Source: Flavobacterium sp. CBA20B-1 (GTDB lineage: Bacteria > Bacteroidota > Bacteroidia > Flavobacteriales > Flavobacteriaceae). Taken from it: a DNA stretch of 64,000 bases. This document shows, in pieces, positions 8,052-17,985 of the stretch. The notes below the pieces were generated by a model. The model was not told the origin of the DNA. It did not search any database and worked only from the letters and a program-made list of their open reading frames with translations. The translations under genes were made by a program, and so were the position numbers. Every line of letters starts with the position of its first letter. Positions within the stretch are counted from its first letter, which is position 1. The stretch is from positions 310,001 to 374,000 of the forward strand of contig NZ_CP092370.1 of assembly GCF_028473145.1 (NCBI RefSeq), written 5' to 3'.

Positions 8052-11000
8052 TTATTTTTTATAGTATTTTCTGTATTTGTAAAAGGCTAGTGAACCAAGT
8101 AAAACTACCGATCCTACCGAAATCCATATAAATGATGGTGTTACTACTTGATCGCCTTTTGCATAAGAGTGCAAGCCTGATAAGTAGAAATTTACTCCAA
8201 AATAGGTCATTAAAATACTGTAAAACGCTAAAACAGATATAAGGTTGTAAATCCATAAACCGCGCAATGCTGGAACAAAGCGCATGTGAATCACAAAAGC
8301 ATAAACCATAATTGATATTAATGCCCATGTTTCTTTAGGATCCCAGCCCCAATAGCGTCCCCAACTTTCATTTGCCCATTGTCCGCCTAAAAAGTTTCCT
8401 ATTGTTAGCATCACCAAACCAACTGTTAATGCCATTTCATTGATATAAGTGATTTCTTTTAGGTTTAATTCCATTTTGGCTTTATTGTTTTTCGTGGTGA
8501 AAACCATTAAAAGCAATGCTACAACGCCTAAAATCATTCCTAACGTAAAAGGTCCATAACTACCAACAATTACGGCAACGTGAATCATTAACCAATAAGA
8601 ATCAAGCACTGGTTGAAGGTTTCCAATTGCAGGATCCATCCAATTCCAATGTGCAATCATTAAAATCATGCTGGCAACAAAGGCAGTGGAAGCAATGGTT
8701 AATTCGGATTTTCGTCCAAAGAGCAATCCAAATAAAACCGTAGCCCATCCCACAAAAATCATCGATTCATAAGCATCAGACCATGGTGCATGTCCTGAAA
8801 CATACCAACGGGCAATTAAGCCAAAGGTGTGTAATGCAAATAACCCTATAATTAAAATGGTACATATTTTTGTTAAAACGGCTAAGATTATATTTTCTTT
8901 AAAGATACGAACGATTAAGATAATGAACATTAACGCTGAAACATACATATAATAAGAGAACAACTTTTTAAAGATGTCGTATTTATTATATAAAATTTCG
9001 GTTTTAATTTTTTGTTCGCTTGGCATCACTTCGCTGCCGTATTTTTTTTGGAAGTTTATTATGGATGTTAAAAGCTCATCTGACGGTTTAAAGTCTTTTG
9101 TTTCGATTGATTTTAAAAGCGTGGTGGTGTACATGGGCAAGATGTTTTTTGAATAGATAGAATCCATACCTTTCATGCCCGATTCATTCAATTCTAAATA
9201 CGAAACCCATTTGTTGTTTTCGTGTCCGGGAATTGGAAATATTTTCATGATTTGTCCGCTAATTGCCGAATATAAAAGATTTACTTTTTCATTGGCATTG
9301 ATGTAATCTTTTTGAAACTGATCTTTTACAGCGGCTCTTTGGGCTTCATCTAAATATTTATCTAATTTATAGTTTCCTTTGTCGTCAAAAAAATCGGCTA
9401 ATGTTGCAAATTTTGCATCGGCAGGAATTCCAATAACAGAGCGGATACTATCGTTTCCTTTTTTAAGATTAATAATGGGTACATGGTACCACAACTGCGG
9501 AAATTGGGTGATAGAAAGCATTACTTGATCAGAATCCATACCTCGGAAATGATCGCTTTTGCTTACTTTTCGGAGCAATTCAGATGAAAAGGTGTTAATG
9601 GGTTTCATACGTCCGCCTGCATCCTGAATGATAATAGTTCCAAACAAATCGGCATGTTCTTGTGAAACGGTTGTTTTAACCAATAACGAATCAATCTGTT
9701 TTGCAGTAGGTTTATTGTGTGCGTGTTGTGCGTTTGCAATAAATCCAAAAAAGAGCAATAAAATGGTTAGTGCAGCTTTTTTACTGCGAACTTTGTCTAA
9801 TTTCTTTTTTAGGTCGTTAAAACGGGTGTTTTTGTTGAATAAAATACACAACATGGCAATATATAACAACGTGTAGCCAATATAAGTAATCCAAGTTCCC
9901 CAAAAATCGTGGTTTACAGAAAGAATTGTTCCTTTTTCATCAGGTTGATACGAAGCTTGAAAGAAACGATAGCCTTTGTGGTCTAAAACATGGTTCATAT
10001 AAATGCGGTAATCAAATGTTTTTTCTGGATCGATAATCGTTACTTGACTTTCAAACGAAGAATAATTCTTTTCGGTTCCTGGATATTTTTCAGCAATAAA
10101 ATCGTTTAGTTTTACTTGAAAAGGAGTGGTGTAAACTTTTGATCCATAAAATAAAGTGAATTCTAAATCACCTAATTTAAAAGATTGCGGAACGCCCATT
10201 TGTCCTTTCGATCCCATTAAAGTAACCTCTTTTTCTTGTCCTTGTGAACGCACGTTTAAAACCAAAGCATCGATTGTGCCTTTTGCCTTATAATCTCCGT
10301 TCGATTTCAAAACACGCTTTCCAATTATTGGCCGATCCATTACAAACTGTACCAAACCACCCAATTCATATAGGGAACGATAGTTTAACGGAGCGGTAGT
10401 GTTTGCAGTAACTTCGCCAGTAGCTTGTGTGGCCATGATACGGTATGAACCAGAAAATGGCGTGTTTATTTGCATTTCACCGCTTTCGTTTGTAAAGAAA
10501 TTTACGGCGCCTTCTACCTTTTTGTTGTAGGTGTACAGCATACCATGGATATCTTGTTGGGTTCCTTCTTCAATAAAATGTTCATGGCGTTCTCCATGGC
10601 TGGATTCTACTAATTTCAGAAAACTTTTTCCGTTTTTATCTGCTACAATTGTTTCTTCGGCACCCATTATAAAGTTTTTGAATTCTACTTCAAAAGGTGT
10701 TTGATCAAATTTATCCTTGATTTTAAAATCATTTGAAGCAAAATTGCTAATGAAATTGTCTTGATTAAGTGCTGCCGAGAAATAGCGTTGCTGCTCAATT
10801 TTCTTACGTTTAGGTTCACCTTGATAATCACCATCAACCCAAATAGATACAAAAGTTTTGTCGGAATAAAATTGATTTTCTGTTTCGCCCTCTCGAATCG
10901 GCATCATTCCTTCAAAGCTAATATAACGAGTTACAAAAGCTCCGATTAAGATTAAAATAAAAGACAAATGCAGAATTAAAGTGTCCCATTTAGCCTTGCT

Positions 11001-11213
11001 GAACAAATTGTATCTTTTAATATTTCCAATAAAGTTAAAAACAAAAATTAGCATAATGGCTTCAAACCATTTGGTGTTGTAAACCAAAATGCGGGCAGTG
11101 TCTGTATTGTATTCATTTTCTATAAAAGTTGCAATTCCCATTACAGCTGCAAAAACAAGGAAAAGAACGGCCATTAACCGGGTAGATGACAAAAAGGAGA
11201 TAATTTTGCTCAT
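8052..11213 (-). CDS. ccsBA: CcsBA (ResB-CcsA fusion), cytochrome c haem ligase
   Basis: A 1,053-residue inner-membrane protein. The N-terminal half is ResB/CcsB-like: membrane segments near 10-30, 50-70 and 80-100, then a large periplasmic domain. The C-terminal half is CcsA-like, with the haem-handling WWD motif WGRYWGWDPKETW and flanking His-containing segments (ALHTFGLIARWY, IAHWNWMDP). It exports haem and attaches it to CxxCH apocytochromes (system II). The frame extends to 11243, but a -7 box lies at 11244-11251, which would leave no room for that start; ATG 11213 begins the standard ResB sequence. The fused form is usual in Bacteroidota. Confidence 0.95.
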   Translation of the reverse strand: MSKIISFLSSTRLMAVLFLVFAAVMGIATFIENEYNTDTARILVYNTKWFEAIMLIFVFNFIGNIKRYNLFSKAKWDTLILHLSFILILIGAFVTRYISFEGMMPIREGETENQFYSDKTFVSIWVDGDYQGEPKRKKIEQQRYFSAALNQDNFISNFASNDFKIKDKFDQTPFEVEFKNFIMGAEETIVADKNGKSFLKLVESSHGERHEHFIEEGTQQDIHGMLYTYNKKVEGAVNFFTNESGEMQINTPFSGSYRIMATQATGEVTANTTAPLNYRSLYELGGLVQFVMDRPIIGKRVLKSNGDYKAKGTIDALVLNVRSQGQEKEVTLMGSKGQMGVPQSFKLGDLEFTLFYGSKVYTTPFQVKLNDFIAEKYPGTEKNYSSFESQVTIIDPEKTFDYRIYMNHVLDHKGYRFFQASYQPDEKGTILSVNHDFWGTWITYIGYTLLYIAMLCILFNKNTRFNDLKKKLDKVRSKKAALTILLLFFGFIANAQHAHNKPTAKQIDSLLVKTTVSQEHADLFGTIIIQDAGGRMKPINTFSSELLRKVSKSDHFRGMDSDQVMLSITQFPQLWYHVPIINLKKGNDSIRSVIGIPADAKFATLADFFDDKGNYKLDKYLDEAQRAAVKDQFQKDYINANEKVNLLYSAISGQIMKIFPIPGHENNKWVSYLELNESGMKGMDSIYSKNILPMYTTTLLKSIETKDFKPSDELLTSIINFQKKYGSEVMPSEQKIKTEILYNKYDIFKKLFSYYMYVSALMFIILIVRIFKENIILAVLTKICTILIIGLFALHTFGLIARWYVSGHAPWSDAYESMIFVGWATVLFGLLFGRKSELTIASTAFVASMILMIAHWNWMDPAIGNLQPVLDSYWLMIHVAVIVGSYGPFTLGMILGVVALLLMVFTTKNNKAKMELNLKEITYINEMALTVGLVMLTIGNFLGGQWANESWGRYWGWDPKETWALISIMVYAFVIHMRFVPALRGLWIYNLISVLAFYSILMTYFGVNFYLSGLHSYAKGDQVVTPSFIWISVGSVVLLGSLAFYKYRKYYKK

Positions 11214-11243
11214 AGTATGTTGTTGTGTACTTTGAAATTTCAC

Positions 11244-11251
11244 AAAAATAC
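11244..11251 (-). promoter_or_regulatory. ccsBA promoter, -7 element
   Basis: The minus strand reads TATTTTTG (TAnnTTTG consensus), 30 bases before ATG 11213. This supports the shorter start. Confidence 0.6.
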
Positions 11252-11330
11252 TTAAATTATATAGGTTAGCCTTTATTTTAACTAAATTTAAACAAATAAA
11301 AAAAGAGGTGTTTTGTTTGATATAAAAAAC

Positions 11331-11338
11331 TAAATTTG
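11331..11338 (+). promoter_or_regulatory. promoter of the aminotransferase gene, -7 element
   Basis: TAAATTTG matches TAnnTTTG, 22 bases before ATG 11361. TTTG sequences lie upstream but not at ideal spacing. Confidence 0.6.
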
Positions 11339-11360
11339 CAAATCAAATAAACTAAACATC

Positions 11361-12551
11361 ATGCCTAGAATTTCACATAAAGGCTTGCAAATGCCAGAAT
11401 CACCAATAAGAAAATTGGTTCCTTTTGCCGAAACAGCAAAGAAAAAAGGAAATAAAGTGTATCACTTAAACATTGGTCAACCCGATATTAAAACGCCAGA
11501 GGTTGCCTTAAACGCTGTTAAAAATGTCGATATCTCTGTGCTAGAATATAGTCATTCTGCAGGTTTTGATTCATATAGAGAAAAGTTGGCTGCCTATTAT
11601 CAAAAGCAAGGACTGCCTATTAATAAAGAAGACATCATTATTACCACGGGAGGTTCAGAAGCATTGATTTTTGCAATGGGATCTACAATGGACGAAGGAG
11701 ACGAAATCATTATTCCGGAACCTTTCTATGCAAATTATAATGGATTTTCAACGCAAAACGGTGTGAAAGTAGTTCCAGTAATGTCGGGCATTGAAACAGG
11801 TTTTGCATTGCCACCAATTGCCGATTTTGAAAAACTAATCACTTCAAAAACCAAAGCAATATTAATTTGTAATCCAGGTAATCCTACGGGATATATGTAC
11901 AGCAAAGAGGAAATTCAGCAATTGGCAGCATTGGTTAAAAAACACGATTTGTTTTTAATTGCCGATGAAGTTTATCGCGAGTTTGCTTATGATGGATTCG
12001 AGCATTTTTCTGTAATGAACGAAGAAAGTATTGCTCAAAACGCTATCATGATTGATTCTGTATCAAAACGTTTCAGCATGTGCGGTGCCCGTATTGGTTG
12101 CATTGTTTCAAAAAATAAAGAATTAATGGCAACGGCTATGAAATTTGCACAAGCACGTTTATCGCCCCCAACTTATGCCCAAATTGCTTCAGAAGCAGCT
12201 TTAGATACGCCGCAATCGTATTTTGATAACGTAATTACAGAATATAAAGACAGAAGAGATACCTTGGTAAACGCACTAAATGCTATTGATGGCGTTCAGG
12301 TTTCCATGCCAAAAGGTGCTTTTTATTGTATCGCAAAATTGCCAGTTGCAAATGCAGAAGATTTTGCAAAATGGCTATTAGAATCGTATGATTTAAACGG
12401 CGAAACTGTTATGGTTGCACCAGCTGCAGGTTTTTATTCAACACCTGGTGTTGGTTTAAACGAAGTGCGATTGGCTTATGTTCTCAATAAAGAAGACTTA
12501 ATTAAATCTGCCGATATCATTAAAGAAGCATTAAAGGTTTATAATGCATAA
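11361..12551 (+). CDS. class I PLP-dependent aminotransferase
   Basis: A 396-residue fold-type I aminotransferase, probably of the aspartate/aromatic group. It shows the substrate-side GQPDIKTPE, the NPGNPTG motif, the PLP O3' and ring contacts in LIADEVYREFAYDG, the Schiff-base Lys in DSVSKRFSMCGARIG and the carboxylate-binding Arg in GVGLNEVRLAY. The length is typical. The exact amino donor cannot be told from sequence. It is monocistronic: own promoter and a terminator directly after it. Confidence 0.93.
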   Translation: MPRISHKGLQMPESPIRKLVPFAETAKKKGNKVYHLNIGQPDIKTPEVALNAVKNVDISVLEYSHSAGFDSYREKLAAYYQKQGLPINKEDIIITTGGSEALIFAMGSTMDEGDEIIIPEPFYANYNGFSTQNGVKVVPVMSGIETGFALPPIADFEKLITSKTKAILICNPGNPTGYMYSKEEIQQLAALVKKHDLFLIADEVYREFAYDGFEHFSVMNEESIAQNAIMIDSVSKRFSMCGARIGCIVSKNKELMATAMKFAQARLSPPTYAQIASEAALDTPQSYFDNVITEYKDRRDTLVNALNAIDGVQVSMPKGAFYCIAKLPVANAEDFAKWLLESYDLNGETVMVAPAAGFYSTPGVGLNEVRLAYVLNKEDLIKSADIIKEALKVYNA

Positions 12552-12559
12552 AAAATTGA

Positions 12560-12592
12560 AAACCCTCATGAAGTTAAACTTTTTGAGGGTTT
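12560..12592 (+). terminator. intrinsic terminator
   Basis: AAACCCTCA (12560-12568) pairs with TGAGGGTTT (12584-12592), just after the aminotransferase stop. Confidence 0.8.
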
Positions 12593-12640
12593 ATTATTTC
12601 TGTCTGCTTTTTTTTATATTTGATAAATTATAATTCAACA

Positions 12641-13441
12641 ATGAAATACAATCCGTTTAAAGTTATTCTTTGGTTGCTGTTTTTAACATGGGTATTGTTA
12701 AACAGTGTGCGCCTGTTTATTTACGGTTTTGTAATCAGTTTTATAATTGTAATTATAGACCGCGCTTTTTTTGGTACACGAAAAAGATCCGACAAACAAT
12801 TCGTGAATTTATTTTGCACTTTTACAGTAATTGCTGCCATTTGCTACACCTTTTCACCTTATTTCAGGTCGTTAGAATTTAAAATTTCGCATCCAAAGTG
12901 GAACAAACTAGAAGTGGTGTCTATTCATAAAGAAGAAACCAGAAAGGTATCCACGCCGCTTAATTTCCTAGAAATGATTTATACACCAGTTGCAATTCAC
13001 TATGTAGATGAAAAGGGTGCTGAACAAATCAAAAATGAAAAAATTAAACACTATGCCATAGTGGGGGTAGAACCTTTTTTTAGTAAGCAGATTATTGAAA
13101 AAGAATTAGAATATATCCACGAAAGAAGTTTAAATAAACTTATCGATAAAAAAGCGGTCAACTTGTACCAGCATCCGCTGAAAGATAAAATGAAAATGTT
13201 TAAAGGCAACGACGCCTTTGCATTAAGGCATTCTATTGGATTTCAAATTGCGTTGCTGCTTGCATATTTATTAGCCATTACGCTCTCAATTTATACAATT
13301 TTTAATTATAGAAAACTCAAAAAGCACATACGAAGCGCATCAACTAAAGAACGTAAAACAGCATGTATCATTTTATTTATTTTATTATACAGTTATGCAG
13401 TGGTGGCAATTACAATCATTCACTATTTAAAATTTAAGTAG
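12641..13441 (+). CDS. membrane protein, function unknown
   Basis: A 266-residue protein from ATG 12641; a TTG start at 12620 is possible but unlikely. Two or three hydrophobic segments lie near the N-terminus (FKVILWLLFLTWVLLNSVRL, then FVISFIIVIIDRAFF and TFTVIAAICYTF). A charged central domain of about 130 residues follows, then two C-terminal membrane segments. The topology suggests a central extracytoplasmic or cytoplasmic domain between two hairpins. I do not recognise a family. Confidence 0.75.
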   Translation: MKYNPFKVILWLLFLTWVLLNSVRLFIYGFVISFIIVIIDRAFFGTRKRSDKQFVNLFCTFTVIAAICYTFSPYFRSLEFKISHPKWNKLEVVSIHKEETRKVSTPLNFLEMIYTPVAIHYVDEKGAEQIKNEKIKHYAIVGVEPFFSKQIIEKELEYIHERSLNKLIDKKAVNLYQHPLKDKMKMFKGNDAFALRHSIGFQIALLLAYLLAITLSIYTIFNYRKLKKHIRSASTKERKTACIILFILLYSYAVVAITIIHYLKFK

Positions 13442-13501
13442 TGTTAAAGCAATCATTTTCAAAACGTTAATAAATAAAATATTTTACATTAAAAAAATCA
13501 C

Positions 13502-13509
13502 TACATTTG
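13502..13509 (+). promoter_or_regulatory. promoter of the alpha-oxoamine synthase gene, -7 element
   Basis: TACATTTG matches TAnnTTTG, 23 bases before ATG 13533. Confidence 0.62.
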
Positions 13510-13532
13510 CACGGTTAAAAAAACAAATAAAA

Positions 13533-14798
13533 ATGGTTAAAGATTTATTTGAAAGAATTCACGATAATAAAGGTCCATTAGGAAAATGGGCCTCACAAGC
13601 AGAAGGTTATTTTGTATTTCCTAAATTAGAAGGAAAGTTAGGACCAAGAATGCAGTTTCAAGGGAAAGAAGTGTTAAACTGGTCTATAAACGACTATTTA
13701 GGTTTGGCTACGCACCCTGAAGTTATGAAAGCTGATGCCGATGCAGCAGCAGAATTTGGCGCAGCATACCCAATGGGAGCTCGCATGATGTCTGGGCATA
13801 CAGATTGGCACGAAAAATTACAAGATGAATTAGCCGCTTTTGTACATAAAGAAGCCGCTTATTTATTAAATTTTGGATACCAAGGAATGGTATCTACTAT
13901 CGATGCATTGGTTACTAAAAACGATGTAATTGTTTATGATGTTGATTCACATGCGTGTATTATCGATGGTGTACGTTTGCACATGGGTAAACGTTTCACT
14001 TACAAACACAACGATGTGGAGTCTTTAGAAAAAAACTTACAACGTGCTACTAAAATGGCTGCCGAACAAAACGGAGGTATTTTGGTGATTACCGAAGGTG
14101 TTTTTGGTATGCGTGGTCAGCAAGGAAAACTAAAAGAAATTGTTGCTTTAAAAGAAAAATACAATTTCCGTTTGTTGGTTGATGATGCACACGGTTTTGG
14201 AACTTTAGGAAAAACAGGAGCAGGAGCAGGAGAGGAGCAAAATTGTCAAGACGGTATTGATGTGTATTTCTCTACTTTTGCAAAATCTATGGCTTCAATT
14301 GGTGCATTTATTGCTGCCGATCAAGATATTATCGATTATTTAAAATACAATTTACGTTCGCAAATGTTTGCCAAAGCACTACCAATGATTTTGGTTAAAG
14401 GTGCATTGAAACGCTTACAGTTGTTGAGAGAAAACCCTAGCTTAAAAGATACATTGTGGGACAACGTAAACCGCCTACAAAATGGTTTAAAAGACCGCGG
14501 TTTCAATATCGGTGATACCAACACCTGCGTAACACCTGTTTATTTAGAAGGATCGATACCTGAAGCAATGATTATGGTAAACGATTTACGCGAAAATTAT
14601 GGCATCTTTTTATCAATTGTGGTATATCCGGTTATTCCAAAAGGAATCATCTTATTGCGTGTAATTCCAACCGCGTCACATACCTACGAAGATATCGACC
14701 AAACATTGGCTGCTTTTGAAGCTATAAGAGGAAAATTAATCGATGGAACTTACAAAAAAATCGCTGCAGAAACTACGGTTGATATGGAAGCGCAATAA
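13533..14798 (+). CDS. alpha-oxoamine synthase, probable serine palmitoyltransferase
   Basis: A 421-residue PLP enzyme of the KBL/BioF/SPT family, which condenses an amino acid with an acyl-CoA and releases CO2. Visible marks are NDYLGLATHPEV near residue 50, the GARMMSGHT loop, DSHACIIDGV (His stacking on PLP), LLVDDAHGFGTLGKTGAG and the Schiff-base Lys in STFAKSMASIGAF. Bacteroidota use such enzymes to start sphingolipid or sulfonolipid synthesis, so serine (or cysteate) palmitoyltransferase is the best guess. BioF or Kbl activity cannot be excluded from sequence alone. There is no bio or threonine operon nearby. Confidence 0.85.
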   Translation: MVKDLFERIHDNKGPLGKWASQAEGYFVFPKLEGKLGPRMQFQGKEVLNWSINDYLGLATHPEVMKADADAAAEFGAAYPMGARMMSGHTDWHEKLQDELAAFVHKEAAYLLNFGYQGMVSTIDALVTKNDVIVYDVDSHACIIDGVRLHMGKRFTYKHNDVESLEKNLQRATKMAAEQNGGILVITEGVFGMRGQQGKLKEIVALKEKYNFRLLVDDAHGFGTLGKTGAGAGEEQNCQDGIDVYFSTFAKSMASIGAFIAADQDIIDYLKYNLRSQMFAKALPMILVKGALKRLQLLRENPSLKDTLWDNVNRLQNGLKDRGFNIGDTNTCVTPVYLEGSIPEAMIMVNDLRENYGIFLSIVVYPVIPKGIILLRVIPTASHTYEDIDQTLAAFEAIRGKLIDGTYKKIAAETTVDMEAQ

Positions 14799-14828
14799 TT
14801 AATTCTTAAAAAAATAACACTATAAATT

Positions 14829-15413
14829 ATGAAAAAAGTTGCACTAATGTTTTCACTGCTTGCAGGCATTATTGGAAACGCACAGACCACTTATCCCGAG
14901 TCATCGGATATGGTTTTCAACAAAAAAAATGAATTGCGCATAGGTACAATAAGATTGTTAACTGGAAATTCATTCGATTTAGGTTACGAAAGAATTATTG
15001 ACAGAAACCAAAGTTTTGGTGCAAATATGCTTATTGGCTTTGGAAGCAATCAAGATATAGCTTATACAGAACAGCTTTTCTCAATATCACCTTACTACCG
15101 ATTCTATTTCAACAAAAGTCAAGAATACGGTGCAAAAGGGATGTTTGTAGAAGGTTTTGCAGATTTCTATTCTGGTAGAACTTATAACTACTTTAATAAT
15201 TATACAATAGATCCTTATGGAAACTATTATTATTATGAAAGAAAAGATGATTACTTTGACGTTGCAGCAGGTTTTGCTTTAGGTTGGAAGTGGGTAAACA
15301 CTATTGGTTTTGTTTTCGAAATAAAAGCAGGTTACGGTAGAAACCTTATGGATGAAAACCCTAATGCGTCTGGTATTTTTAGAGGCGACTTTAGTGTAGG
15401 ATATAGATTTTAA
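14829..15413 (+). CDS. secreted beta-rich protein, probable outer-membrane beta-barrel
   Basis: A 194-residue protein with a signal peptide (MKKVALMFSLLAGIIGNAQ) and alternating hydrophobic beta-strands. It is rich in Gly, Tyr and Phe, and ends in GDFSVGYRF with a C-terminal Phe, as in outer-membrane barrels. It starts 30 bases after the oxoamine synthase and could be co-transcribed. It probably is a small 8-strand barrel of unknown role. Confidence 0.78.
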   Translation: MKKVALMFSLLAGIIGNAQTTYPESSDMVFNKKNELRIGTIRLLTGNSFDLGYERIIDRNQSFGANMLIGFGSNQDIAYTEQLFSISPYYRFYFNKSQEYGAKGMFVEGFADFYSGRTYNYFNNYTIDPYGNYYYYERKDDYFDVAAGFALGWKWVNTIGFVFEIKAGYGRNLMDENPNASGIFRGDFSVGYRF

Positions 15414-15414
15414 T

Positions 15415-15448
15415 AAAAAAAGCTGTTCGATTGAACAGCTTTTTTTTA
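15415..15448 (+). terminator. intrinsic terminator
   Basis: AAGCTGTTC/GAACAGCTT stem with GATT loop, preceded by A7 and followed by T8. It can act on both strands. Confidence 0.88.
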
Positions 15449-15489
15449 TGATTATCAATGAGATAGTTGTTTTTTTAGCAGAAAAACAA

Positions 15490-16248
15490 CTATCTTTTCT
15501 TATAAGAACCTTTATACGGAACAAAACGAACGGTATCGTTACATTTAAAACGCAAAGAATCTTTTGAAACATTTTCAAACAAAACATGAGCAGCTTTCCG
15601 AGTGAAAACAATGCGTAAATCGCCCAAACTATCATTCAACTTGCTGTTTAATTGCAGATTTTTATCTAAAACAGCTTTAAATGAGGTTTTGCAATTACTC
15701 AACGAATCCAATTTATTGTAGTGCGAAAAAACCAAATTATAGTTTTCTTTTTTCAAATGTTTTATATGCAATTTGTTGTATAAATTCAATGTATCGCCCA
15801 CCCAATAAATACCTTCAATATTTTCAGGCTTAAAGGTTTTGCGTTTGTGCAACACGTAATCATTTGCAAATTCGCCGGTAACTTCTTTTAAATCGCTACC
15901 CACACGCAAAATTTTATTGTAATCTTTAATCTTGAAAAACAATTTTTCTCTGTCAAAAGTTGCCGTAAAAATACTATCGTTTAGTTTCCAAGTGCCCACT
16001 TTGGTAACCGGCAATTCATTTCGGTCTTGGTAATAAACCGTTCGCGAAATGGTGCTGTCGCTATAAATTCTTACAGATGATTCAATTCCAGGACAATCCG
16101 GACAAGGAATTACGCCTTCAAACGAACTGCTAAAAATGGTGTCTAATAAATCCGGCCGAATAAAAACTTTTTCTTCTTTCTTTTCTGTGCAAGAAAAAAA
16201 AGCAGGTACAAAAGCCGCAGCAAGAAGTAAATTCTTAAAAGAATTCAT
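15490..16248 (-). CDS. NlpE-like lipoprotein
   Basis: A 252-residue lipoprotein (signal MNSFKNLLLAAAFVPAFFSC from ATG 16248; ATG 16254 is two codons earlier). Residues around 45-60 read FEGVIPCPDCPGIESS, the CxxC motif characteristic of the NlpE N-terminal domain, followed by the short beta-barrel (GTWKLNDSIFTATF). Enterobacterial NlpE senses surface contact and copper through Cpx. In Bacteroidota the role is open, possibly metal or envelope-stress related. It is isolated, with no obvious operon partner. Confidence 0.82.
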   Translation of the reverse strand: MNSFKNLLLAAAFVPAFFSCTEKKEEKVFIRPDLLDTIFSSSFEGVIPCPDCPGIESSVRIYSDSTISRTVYYQDRNELPVTKVGTWKLNDSIFTATFDREKLFFKIKDYNKILRVGSDLKEVTGEFANDYVLHKRKTFKPENIEGIYWVGDTLNLYNKLHIKHLKKENYNLVFSHYNKLDSLSNCKTSFKAVLDKNLQLNSKLNDSLGDLRIVFTRKAAHVLFENVSKDSLRFKCNDTVRFVPYKGSYKKR

Positions 16249-16365
16249 AAGCAAAACAATTTTTTATCTTTTTGTAAGTTTAACAAAAATAATTCCATTA
16301 TTTATCAAAACAAAAAAATAATGGTAAAAAAGGCATAATATATTTTAAAAATGCAAGATTTAGGT

Positions 16366-16373
16366 TATTTTTG
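16366..16373 (+). promoter_or_regulatory. guaA promoter, -7 element
   Basis: TATTTTTG matches TAnnTTTG, 20 bases before ATG 16393. It lies inside the longer reading frame that begins at 16351, so it argues for the downstream start. Confidence 0.65.
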
Positions 16374-16392
16374 CACAAACACAAACAGCACA

Positions 16393-17925
16393 ATGACACA
16401 AGGTATTATTATTTTAGATTTTGGTTCGCAATATAACCAGTTAATTGCCCGCCGAATTCGAGAATTTGGAGTTTACACTGAAATTATTCCCTACAATGCA
16501 CCTATTAGCGAAATAAAAAAACACGATCCCAAAGGAATTATTCTCTCTGGCGGTCCTTCGTCTGTTTTTGGCAGTGAGGCTGCTTTAGTGGAAAAAGAAT
16601 TGTTTGAAATGGGAGTTCCTGTTTTGGGAATTTGTTATGGAATGCAGTTGATCTCGCATCTTTTGGGTGGCGAAGTGAAGAAAGGTGTAAAAGGCGAATA
16701 TGGAAAATCTGAATTAACCGTATTAGCTGCTAATAGATTATTTAACGGAATTCCTGATAAATCTACCGTTTGGATGAGCCATTTTGATGAAGTGGAAAAA
16801 GCACCAGAAGGTTTCGTTGTTTCAGGAAAATCGAATATAGAAATTGCTGCTTTGGCAAACGAAGCCAAAAGTATTTATGCGGTGCAGTTTCACCCCGAAG
16901 TAACCCATTCTGAATTTGGATCTAAAATGTTAGAAAACTTTGTTTTTGATATTTGTAAAGCAGAGAAAAACTGGGTTTTAAAAGATTTTATCGAAACCGA
17001 AATTCAACGAATTAAAGAAGTGGTTGGCGATAAAAAAGTTATTTTAGGGCTTTCGGGCGGAGTTGATTCTTCGGTTGCAGCTGTTTTAATTCATCGTGCC
17101 ATTGGCGACCAATTAACGTGTATTTTTGTTGATACAGGTTTGTTGCGCAAAGACGAAGGCAAAAAAGTAATGGAAAATTACGGCAAGCATTTTCACATGA
17201 ACATTAAAATGGTTGATGCTTCGGAACGTTTCTTAACCAATTTAAAAGGAATCGATGAGCCTGAAGCAAAACGCAAATCAATAGGGCGTGACTTTGTGGC
17301 TGTTTTCGATGAAGAATCTCAAAAATTTGGCGATGCATCATTCTTGGCACAAGGAACAATTTATCCTGATGTTATTGAATCGCAGTCGGTAAAAGGACCA
17401 TCGGCAACTATAAAATCTCACCACAATGTGGGCGGATTGCCAGAACACATGAAATTGCAATTGTTAGAACCTTTGCGCGAATTGTTTAAAGACGAAGTGC
17501 GTAAAGTGGGTGTTGAGTTAGGTATTCCGCGCGAATTGGTTTACCGCCATCCGTTTCCAGGACCAGGATTAGGAATCCGTGTTTTAGGTGAAGTTGATGC
17601 CGAAAAAGTGAGAATTTTGCAAGAAGCTGATCAGATTTTTATCGATGAGCTTTACAATCATAATTTATACGACGAAGTTTCGCAAGCTTTCGTAGTATTG
17701 TTACCAGTAAAATCGGTAGGTGTAATGGGCGATGAGCGTACGTATGAATATACAGCGGTTGTGCGTTCGGCAAACACTATTGATTTTATGACGGCAACTT
17801 GGAGTAAATTACCTTACGAATTTTTAGAATTGGTTTCAAACCGAATCATAAACGAAGTAAAAGGTATTAACCGCGTTGCATACGATATAAGCTCTAAACC
17901 ACCAGCAACAATTGAGTGGGAATAA
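16393..17925 (+). CDS. guaA: GMP synthase (glutamine-hydrolysing)
   Basis: A 510-residue enzyme converting XMP, ATP and glutamine to GMP. The N-terminal class I amidotransferase has FGSQYNQLIARR, the nucleophile in GICYGMQ and His-Glu in VQFHPE. The PP-loop ATP pyrophosphatase motif is GLSGGVDSS. The C-terminal dimerisation domain contains HPFPGPGLGIRVLG and ends KPPATIEWE, as in all GuaA. ATG 16393 (MTQGIIILDFG) was preferred to 16351 because of family alignment and promoter position. Confidence 0.98.
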   Translation: MTQGIIILDFGSQYNQLIARRIREFGVYTEIIPYNAPISEIKKHDPKGIILSGGPSSVFGSEAALVEKELFEMGVPVLGICYGMQLISHLLGGEVKKGVKGEYGKSELTVLAANRLFNGIPDKSTVWMSHFDEVEKAPEGFVVSGKSNIEIAALANEAKSIYAVQFHPEVTHSEFGSKMLENFVFDICKAEKNWVLKDFIETEIQRIKEVVGDKKVILGLSGGVDSSVAAVLIHRAIGDQLTCIFVDTGLLRKDEGKKVMENYGKHFHMNIKMVDASERFLTNLKGIDEPEAKRKSIGRDFVAVFDEESQKFGDASFLAQGTIYPDVIESQSVKGPSATIKSHHNVGGLPEHMKLQLLEPLRELFKDEVRKVGVELGIPRELVYRHPFPGPGLGIRVLGEVDAEKVRILQEADQIFIDELYNHNLYDEVSQAFVVLLPVKSVGVMGDERTYEYTAVVRSANTIDFMTATWSKLPYEFLELVSNRIINEVKGINRVAYDISSKPPATIEWE

Positions 17926-17933
17926 TAAATTAC

Positions 17934-17964
17934 AACAGCCTTAAAAATTAACTTTAAGGCTGTT
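17934..17964 (+). terminator. guaA terminator
   Basis: A perfect 12-bp stem AACAGCCTTAAA/TTTAAGGCTGTT with a 7-base loop, followed by T-rich sequence. Confidence 0.9.
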
Positions 17965-17985
17965 TTTATATAAGATAGTTTCTAA